From NCBI GenBank assembly GCA_037043455.1, contig JAWPHD010011204.1, positions 20,001-84,000 of the forward strand: a stretch of 64,000 bases of DNA, written 5' to 3'. Shown in pieces: positions 56,236 to 64,000 of the stretch. The translations under genes and the position numbers were made by a program. Positions within the stretch are counted from its first letter, which is position 1. The number at the start of each line of letters is the position of its first letter. The notes under the pieces were generated by a model. That model did no database searches and was not told the origin of the DNA. It saw only the letters and a list, made by a program, of their open reading frames with translations. Origin of the DNA: Cyrtodaria siliqua. Lineage: Eukaryota > Mollusca > Bivalvia > Adapedonta > Hiatellidae.

Positions 56236-58105
56236 TTATGTCGTCCATTTTTCGGAAAATGTCTCTACATTATCATTTTTAACAGCTATATACTTCAGTG
56301 CTTTGTATGAATTTTTAAGTCTATTCTTCATAGCAGTGACCGATAGCAATTTATTAAGACGTTTTGATGAAAAAATATAGTACTTTAATTCGATAATAAT
56401 GTACAAATCGATTGATGATAGCATATTTCCTATATTGAAAATAAATAGATCTTCTATGAATGTGATTTGTATATGTTTTGTTAACAACCAAGTCTTAATT
56501 TCGTTAAGAAACGTTTGAGTTTCTGGGCAAGACCAAAGCATATGTGTAATACTTTCTTGTTGGTGACAGAAATTACAAAGAGGGCTATCAATGGCTTTAA
56601 TGGTAAACAAATATTTTTTAGTTGGCAATATTCTGTGGTTGATTCTTACTTGAAACCATCGAAGTTTTGTACTTAGGTTATATTTAAATGGGGACATGTA
56701 AATATCTTTCCATGTCTTATTATCTATCTTGTAAATTTGCTCCCATTTATGGTTTGATGTTGGGTATTTTTGATAAGGACTGATATGTTAGCTGTAAGCA
56801 ATGGGTTTTGTAACTTTTTATGTAACGATGTAATATTTTGTTTATCAGTATACATTTTGATTGATGAAAGAACCCCATTGTATTGAATACAATTAGTTTT
56901 AATTTTAAACGTTTCATTGAACTCTAATTCTGAGTAAAACTTTCCATTTCCTTTAAGCAAATCATTTATTAGAAAAATACCCTTGTTATACCATGATTTA
57001 TAAAATATGGGTTTTGCTCCAATCTTGAGATTATCATTATAAAAAATTGGGCTTGCAAGGAATTGGTCTGTAGATTGTGGTTGTTTTTTCTCATTAATGT
57101 ATGCATATGATTGTAAAACATCGACCCAAAATGGATTACTTAACTTGTCAGTTAATGATTTTGTATAATTATTTCCAAAACTTATTACATCTTTTAAGTT
57201 GAGTGTAGTCTCAATAATATGTGTCCATTTAGCACCTGTAATTATCCACCTTCTTAACCTTGTTGCTTTTAGACCATACATAAAAGCTCTTAAGTTGGTC
57301 ATTTTTAGCCCTCCTTCAATGTAATCTTTTACAAGTAACAGTGTGTTTTATTTTTGCTGGTCCTTCCCATAAAAAATTGTTTAGTAATGTATTTATTTGT
57401 TTTATAATGCTATCATTGGGATTCGGAAGCGATATGAATAAATGGTTAAGCATAGGCAATAAAAGCGATTTTATAACCGTAATTTTTCCAAATGGTGTCA
57501 AGTATCTACGCTTCCACTGTTTGATTAGGTTTTTCATCTTTATTATTTTATCAAAATAGTTAATATCAATAAATCTATTCAAGTCTACATTGAAATTGAT
57601 TCCTAACAACTTAAAATCTGTTTTCCCCCATGACAGTTTCCACCTTGTTTTAATCGTATCACTGCTATACTTTTTAATACCTATCCATACTACTTGTGTC
57701 TTATCAAAGTTAACTTTAAGCCCCGAATATTGTGCAAAGTTAGATAACGCATTAAGCGTTTAGTTTAGAGAAGTATTTGAGCCGTCTAATATTACTGAGG
57801 CATCATCTGCATATTGTGAAAATATTAATTCGGTATTTCCTATTGTAATTCCTTTAATATTTTTGTTGTTTCTGATTTTAATAGCGAGATCTTCTGCACA
57901 CAAGATGAAGATATACGGTGATAATGGGTCTCCTTGACGGTATCCCCTATTTATTGTAGAAGACGAGGATAAGTGTCCCCCTTGGTTAATAGAAAGTTTT
58001 GCATTTTTGTATAAAACTTTAACCCATGAAATAATGGAAATACCAAATCCAAAAAACTTTAAAACTTTAGGAATAAAAACCCAAGATTGTGTAATGAACT
58101 TGACA
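56236..58105 (-). mobile_element. Broken non-LTR retrotransposon (LINE), RT to C-terminus
   Basis: Read on the minus strand from about 58105: IPKVLKFFGFG, WVKVLYKNAKL, GYRQGDPLSPYIF (57916-57945) and the reverse-transcriptase catalytic YADD (57802-57813). Then follow the connection region (MKNLIKQWKRRYLTPFGKIT) and a C-terminal Cys/His finger (CNFCHQQESITHMLWSC, about 56530-56585). This order is typical of L1/Tx1-type LINE ORF2 reverse transcriptase plus C-terminal zinc domain. The endonuclease and ORF1 are absent, so the copy is 5'-truncated. Inactivating changes: an in-frame TAA at 57760-57762, one frameshift at about 57320-57345 and a second at about 56755-56780. The reading frames at 57316-57609, 56724-57302 and 56236-56697 are pieces of this single element. 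The strand matches WDR37's, but this lies far upstream of its exon and could sit in its intron or outside the gene. Confidence 0.88.
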
Positions 58106-59540
58106 CCAGGTCGTTTATGTTGTTTATTTAATATTAGTAAACCTTTATTTATGATATGCTGTTCAACCTATATACGGTACCGTTTTATATAAAATTACAT
58201 CTATTATATGCCTGCTAATTATTCTAGTAATACATATAAACTGAACAATATCTTTTGTTCTTTATATATTGTATCAAACTTACACTGGTAATTTCTACTG
58301 GTTTTGTTAAATCCAAACCAAACTATTCATTACTACTTTCGGTTTTCTCGGTACCACGCACCTGCTATTTCTGTTATATTTCAGATTGTATGGTATGGTA
58401 CGGCTTTTACTTCCAACCGAAACATGATATGTATGTGTTAAAGGGAGTACATCAGGCTTTTCACGGGGGTCTAGGTGTCCGACTTAAAATTGACAAATTT
58501 TAATATTTTCTATTCTACATAATGAATAAGCCTAAAAATGTTCCCTTATTTGCAAAGAAATTCATTCTTCACAGTAATACGTGCTATCCTAGGTGACGCA
58601 CCAGGGTTAATTTCATCATTTTACGTCCTATTCCATTCTAGCTATATGGTGTTTTCAATGTTTAGACATTAACAAAATGGTGCTGACATCATATTTTGAT
58701 TGATATAAGTGTTTTATCATGAACTGGAACAATTTTATAATTTAAGATGTTTCTAGAAAAATCCTGATGTACCCCCTTTAAAACAACATCGATTTACAAA
58801 TAAATGGCTTGTTGTTTTCTTCGCTACGCACGTTTGTAAGAACAATTACGCCAAACTAAACTGGTTCATCGTCGTTGTTTGCCTTGTCTTTATATATCTT
58901 TGTATATAGTAGTATAGTAGAATATATTGTTTCCTTCACCAGTGGTACAGAGAAAAACAAAACTACTAGTAAAATGAAAATAGATTGAATTTCCCAATAT
59001 AGTTATATACGAAGAATGCTTTTTATTGAAACTACCGGTATACACATAAATAATAATAATTGCAGTCAGTATTATTATCATATATTTTGGCTTTTCCCAT
59101 TGGACAAAATGCTTGTATGTGACTACAATCAGCTGTTAATATTTTTGAATTAACTGTCCGAAGAACTACATTATTATAAATAGAATATCATGACTGGGAA
59201 TTTTCCGGCTATAAATAGAACGCGTCACGGAACGTAATAAACACACACTGAAAACGAGTTATCTATTCTTTAATATTTACGAAGTTTGTCGACCAAATGC
59301 TACCAAAATAAAAATGTTTTTGTCTACTTCTATGTTGTTTTTATTTTTATAGTACGTTCGCGATCTTTTTCTCATTTATATCTGAACTTTTTGGAAGAAA
59401 ATGAAACGGTCAAGGTCGATTCACATTCCGTCTGCTGTCAAAGAGCCGCCATCAAACACAGGTATATCTGTGCTGTCAAATGATGCAAGATGAAGACTAC
59501 CCCACTTTTTTTATGCAGATGCCATTATTTGAGGATGAAG
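58106..59540. other. No gene recognised
   Basis: AT-rich unique sequence. 59340-59480 has a plus-strand frame without paired splice sites. Nothing else supported. Confidence 0.35.
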
Positions 59541-59544
59541 AAAT

Positions 59545-59818
59545 GCTCAAAACAAGAGGGCCAAGATGGCCCTATATCGATCACCTGAGTACTGGCCCAT
59601 TATCGAACTTCTTCAAAATCTCATATAAAATCTGTGCAAGTTTGGTTAAGACTGTTAAAGAAATGTGGCCTCTGTTGTACGTGTTAACAATATTGATATA
59701 AAGACACTGACAACGTTTGGTAAAGATCAAATACAAAATGAAGGTGCTAGAGTGTAAGCCCTGAGGCATGGCCAAATATGACCCCAGGGCTACATGTAAT
59801 ATATGAGAGCTGTGTGCC
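59545..59818 (-). mobile_element. Hairpin-ended element, tail half (split by the foldback element)
   Basis: Starts with the tail 'aacaagagggccaagatggc' + cctatatcgatcacctgag. It then has 'gttaagactgttaaagaaat' and 'ggcatggccaaatatgaccc' and stops at gagctgtgtgcc, where the element at 59819 begins. The remainder resumes at 62385. Confidence 0.7.
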
Positions 59819-62384
59819 CGTCTCTATAATTTCCGCGGAATTCCGAAAAAAAGCCGCGGAATAAATTCGGAATTCCGGTCTTCGGAGTAATGGACATAGG
59901 TTTTAATAGAAAATAATTCGGACTTTGGAAAAAAATAACAAAGAGATTCCACGGACAAAATCATTTTCCTCGGAAAGTCTTTGGCTTTCCGATTTCTTCG
60001 GACAAAATTGTCCGAATACGTATTTCTTCGGAAAACATTCAGGCATCAGCAATAGTTCGGAAAATATTCGGACATCGGAATTTCCTTCGTAAAATATTCG
60101 GACATCGGTATTAATATCGGAAAATATCCGGAAAATATGCTGACATCGGCATTTCCTCAGACATCGGCATTTCTTTCGGAAAATATTCGGACATTGGTAT
60201 TGCTTTCGGAAAATATTCGGACATCCGCATTTGTTCAGAAAATATTCGGACAGAAATAATCTTTAAAATTAAAAAACAATTAAAATTTATTTTTGAATAA
60301 AGAAAAGCGGAACAAATTCCACTTTTTACTAATCGTTCTTTCCTCTTATTGGACATGTATCCGATTTTTGATCTTCTTTGACAAAATTTCGATTTGGTTC
60401 AGAAAATATTCAGATTTAATTTGTGTTTACCAGCAGAAAAACATCGCAATTCTGTTGTTGAAATTATTCCAATTGCTTTCTTTATTTCCGGAACAATCTG
60501 GTTCTCTTTGGAAAATCGTTCAAAGAAAATCGTTCGCTTTCAAATTTCTGCAGAAGCAAATCTATTAATTATATTAGTCATGCATATTTGCAAAAGGTTC
60601 ATAATGGCCTGCTGCAAATGTATATACTATATTATTTCAATGTGTACTGATATAGTAAAAATTAACCTTGTAACTGCCAGTTTTGAAGTATTTTTTTCTA
60701 CATTAGGCGAACGTGTTTGTGTCCGAAATGGCCTGCTGAGTTACTTCCCTTATATGCATTATCGCCATTTACACATTTTCAAATAGTTATCACAATAACT
60801 TGTTTTTTGTTGAATGTTACATGTAGCGAACTGGAAATACAGTACAGTAATGAATCAATGTAATTTAGACTGTATTATGAATACCTGTTCGGTTTAATAT
60901 AATTATATTCTTATAGATCTACATGTACATATGCAAAATTTATCCATAAATCCTTAATTGTGCAGACTTAACAGAGACTGTATGTTAAAATAATAATAAT
61001 AATAATAGACTTTATTTATTGAACATTTAGTTTGTGAACTAATCTTCCATGTGGCCCTCTAGTTAACAGGTCCTGCTATTAATTAAGCTCATATAATGCT
61101 TTGAAAGCTTAAACATCATGCACAAATTCTGGCGGCATCTTGATTCTATAACTTTTTAATAACATAGACATATATACCATGATTGATGTCTATGTTAATA
61201 ATAAGACTTACTTTTATCATAGATCTACATACTGCTGTATATCCATGCTTTTATGGTATCCTGCCTTTATATCCTTGTTTTATAAGTTAATGTATCACTC
61301 CTAAGTCACTTTTAAAAACAATATTTCATAATTATTTATTATTGTTCCAAATAAATATGCCAGATATTTCTGTATAAACACACTCACTTGTGTTTGAATA
61401 TAGTAGCACCAGTTCCATTGGCTAATAAAAGTCACATGACTAACTGTAACACAGTCAGCTCCTAAGGTCTTAATTAATTTACACACATCAGATGTGATCA
61501 GAGAAACATTATAGCATATGGGTATCATAAATTTATTAGTATGAGTGCTGGATATCTGTATTAATTAGCTTATCTCAAGTATTCATGATCAAAAGTGTAT
61601 CATGAGAATAAGTTAGTACAGGGTCCTTATATATAAGATGCTGGTTAGTACTAAATAATCTGGGAGTAAGATTTTTTTAATTCTTACTGTGAATAAGCAC
61701 TTACAATATATACATTTTTTTTTAATTAAAAAGAATTGTAGTGCTTATTTGCATATAGTATAGTCAGGTTTTTTTTATATTATAGTATAAAAACACTTTT
61801 ATAGTGTAGAATTTCTGTGTATCAAAAAGAGAAAGATCTAACTACCACAAAAAATTGACTGTCATAATTATATGGCCTAATATGTGTTAAGAATGACGTA
61901 AAACACCATTCAAAGTAACTTGTTAGAGAAGAGCACACATTGCATAACAATTTCTAAGTTAAAAAATTACCTGTCACGAATCCTAGACTATTAGTAAATT
62001 TCGCGTTAAATTAAATGTATTTGGTGTATACGCGTTAAATACATCAATTTCACCGCAAATGTTTCAATTGAAAAAATAACTTAAATGATGCTGAAAATGA
62101 ATAATGTTAAAAATTTCTAAGTTCTTTTCCGAATCAAAAAATGACTATGTCCATATACTGAAGCAGTTTCCGAATGATAAATCGACTAAGTTCTCATTTG
62201 CCGAAAAATTATGTAATGTCCGAATATTGTCCGCGGAAAAAATTCCGAAGTCCGACAAATATTCCGAAGAAATGTATGGTTTTCCGAATTCGGACTTATT
62301 TTCCGAACATTTTATGTAATTTCCGATATATTTCCACGGAAATCTTCGGAATTCCGATTCGGACATCGGAAATTCTACAGACGG
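59819..62384. mobile_element. Foldback-like element with subrepeated inverted ends, 2.57 kb
   Basis: Left end CGTCTCTATAATTTCCG; right end, reverse-complemented, CCGTCTGTAGAATTTCCG; both lead into ggaattccgaa. Flanks give a 4-5 bp direct repeat, GTGC(C), at 59814-59818 and 62385-62389. The left arm (59830-60250) is built of ~30-bp subrepeats of ttcggaaaatattcggacat (cggtattgct); the right arm (62105-62370) contains the complementary ttccgaa/gtccgaa motifs. The ~1.85-kb centre is AT-rich with no transposase and no recognised protein. Subrepeated inverted arms with a non-coding centre recall Drosophila foldback elements. That is analogy of architecture, not demonstrated kinship. Confidence 0.75.
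59940..60255 (+). repeat. ~30-bp subrepeats of the foldback left arm
   Basis: About eight units of ttcggaaaatattcggacat plus cggtattgct, several degenerate. The minus-strand frame 60111-60356 (MSEYFPK repeats) is translated subrepeat, not a gene. Confidence 0.85.
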
Positions 62385-63345
62385 GTGCCTTGTGGTTTCA
62401 GCGAAGGAGATTTTTTAAGTTTTTCCCTATACAAGTCTATGTCTGTGTAATACAAGTCTATGTCTATGTAAAACATGTGACCCCTAGGGCAGGGCCAAAT
62501 GTGACCCCAGGGTCACCATTTGAACAAACTTGGTAAAGAACCATAATCTTATAGTAAATGCAAATATTAAACCTGTGGCTCTTGTAGTTGCAGAGAAGAA
62601 GATTTTTTAATTTTTTTCCTATATAAGTCTATGTAAAACTGTGTCCCCCGGGGTGGGGTCAAATTTGATTTATTTCCTATATAAGTCTATGTAAAACTGT
62701 GACTCCCAGGCTGGGCCAAATCTGACACCAGGGATACCCTTTGAACAAACTTAGTAGAGGATCATAAGCTTACAGCAAATTCAAAATATTAAACCTCTGG
62801 CTTTTTTTCCTATATAAGTCTATGTAAAACTGTGACCCTGGGCGGGGCCAAATTTGACCCCAAGGTCACCATTTGAACAAACTTAGTAGAGGACCATAAG
62901 CTGATGCTACATGCAATACAAGAAAGCTCTATGCCTTGTGGTTTCAGAGAAGAAGATTTTTTAAAGTTTTTTCCTATAAAAGTCTATGACATGCAAAATC
63001 CCAATATACAAACTTTGGACCCCCAGGGCAAGGTCATTTTTTACCCCGGGAACTTCATTTAAACAAACTTGATAGTCTAGGGTGATCATTTTAATGTCAA
63101 AATCTGTCCAGTGGTTCTTGAGAAGAAGATTTTTTAAGGTTTCAACCATATATAGTAATGATGGCCATCTTGGATGTCGCGCTGACCTAATTTTAACAAA
63201 CTTAAAAAGTATTTATCTATGGATCGTCCACGAGAAGTCGTTTGAAGCAAAAGTTAACGATGAAGACGGATGATGGACGAAGAGTGATCCCAATAGATCA
63301 CCTTGAGCCTTCGGCTCATTCGGCTCAAGGTGATCTAAACAAAGC
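62385..63345 (-). mobile_element. Hairpin-ended element, head half
   Basis: Continues the element from 59545-59818 with ~170-bp units ('gcagagaagaagatttttta', 'cctatataagtctatgtaaa', 'ggggccaaatttgacccc', 'ggtcaccatttgaacaaact'). It ends in a long perfect-type hairpin at 63297-63338: agatcaccttgagccttcgg / ctcattcggctcaaggtgatct. The block 62915-62945 preserves the uninterrupted version of the foldback insertion site. Confidence 0.75.
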
Positions 63346-63660
63346 ATGTTGACATAGCTTAATTTTGGGGCAAGTGACTTTTAAAATTGGGGCAAGTGAT
63401 ATTTTGGGCAGGGCAAATGGATTTTCAAAATATTTCTAGACCCCTGGATATAACACATTTAGAGGTAGCAATGTTTTTAATAAAATGTAAATATATTATA
63501 CAATTATTGCCTTTTAATGAGGTTGATACATGTATGGTGCTATGGAGAAAAGGAATACTGACTTTTTTTTTCAAAAAGATATTGTTAATTTCAGTGTTTT
63601 TGTGTGTGTTTTTTTGAAACCGACAAAATTTACAATGTGCAAGCAAATAAAGTTACATGT
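63346..63660. other. No gene recognised
   Basis: Contains a short repeat 'ggggcaagtga' (63367-63400). Overlapping open frames on both strands are unremarkable. Confidence 0.35.
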
Positions 63661-63663
63661 AAT

Positions 63664-63735
63664 TTTCTACCTGCCTGGATTCAAACCAGGGTCTCATACC
63701 AATAAATGATATGTGTGTTTCCACTACACCACAGG
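63664..63735 (-). tRNA. tRNA-like sequence (pseudogene or SINE head)
   Basis: On the minus strand: a possible 7-bp acceptor (ccacctg / caggtag, one mismatch), an A-box-like tggtgtagtgg, a D-arm gtgt/acac, an anticodon stem catat/gtatg with a 9-nt loop instead of 7, and a perfect T-arm cctgg-tttgaat-ccagg holding a B-box-like ggtttgaatcc. The enlarged anticodon loop argues for a pseudogene or tRNA-derived repeat, so I assign no anticodon. Confidence 0.4.
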
Positions 63736-63779
63736 TGGTTTGAGAATGCAACTTGAATTTGTACTGTTAATCTTTTAAT

Positions 63780-64000
63780 ACAAGAGATGTTTGTAAAACA
63801 TATATGCCCCCCTTCAACAACCATGACACAAACATTACTGTCAAGTTTTGAGTGCCAGCTGTTTTTGAGTTATGGAAGCTAAGCAATTTTGAGTGAGTTT
63901 TCACATAGTGTATCATTGGCAGTTATCCTTATAAATGATACACACTGTCTTGTTTTAGATTTCCTAAAAGAAATCAGACTATATAAATCATTATAATGTG
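63780..64000 (-). mobile_element. Start of another repeat element, cut by window end
   Basis: 'acaagagatgtttgtaaaac' followed by 'atatgcccccct' is the tail style of the hairpin-ended elements in this window ('...aacaagagg...'). 'tttttgagttatggaagcta' is similar to their unit wording. The body lies beyond the window. Confidence 0.45.

Noticed and set aside
60111..60356. 81-codon minus-strand frame with MSEYFPK repeats
   Set aside because: It is the foldback element's ~30-bp subrepeat translated.

Overview
The window reads as animal nuclear DNA from a repeat-rich, AT-rich genome, most likely a bivalve mollusc. No bacterial-style operons, no rRNA genes and no CRISPR array are visible, and almost all open frames are short chance frames or run through tandem repeats. 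The bivalve inference rests on many tandem-repeat-cored mobile elements with hairpin ends (architecture known from bivalve 'pearl'-like elements), SINE remnants with conserved central domains, and an animal WDR37 exon. The species cannot be named from the sequence.

Protein-coding content is sparse. Two genes are supported by short exons. On the plus strand, exons at 3529-3620, 11840-11889 or 21658-21707, 25924-25994 and perhaps a terminal exon at 27422-27611 join in compatible phases into one frame of an unrecognised protein; a weaker exon candidate lies at 2231-2298. On the minus strand, 49236-49366 is an exon of WDR37, a WD40-repeat protein. The two genes converge. The introns are tens of kilobases long and filled with repeats.

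Layout: 1-24.5 kb holds three diverged copies of a segmental duplication at about 10-kb spacing (A 1-2080, B 11596-14740, C 21432-24240). Two of them carry the same 50-nt exon. Between them lie hairpin-ended tandem-repeat elements (4.5-9.4, 9.9-11.5, 16.7-17.5, 19.0-21.3 kb) and a hAT-type element with an exact 8-bp target duplication (17643-18579). 24.5-28.6 kb holds the 3' end of the plus-strand gene, a 380-bp inverted repeat and a SINE piece. 28.6-30.65 kb is a TIR-flanked element with a 154-bp array. 30.7-46.7 kb is repeat-dominated, with several perfect or near-perfect palindromes. 46.7-49.2 kb is a 2.4-kb minisatellite abutting the WDR37 exon. 50-55 kb has more tandem arrays and an NRF1-type palindrome. 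56.2-58.1 kb is a broken non-LTR retrotransposon. 59.5-63.3 kb is a hairpin-ended element split by a 2.57-kb foldback-like element with a 4-5 bp target duplication. A tRNA-like sequence lies near 63.7 kb.

The most notable points are the duplicated exon, whose length and phase mean exactly one copy can be used per transcript, and the nested foldback insertion whose empty site can be read from a sister repeat unit. No known defence, toxin or viral system was found.
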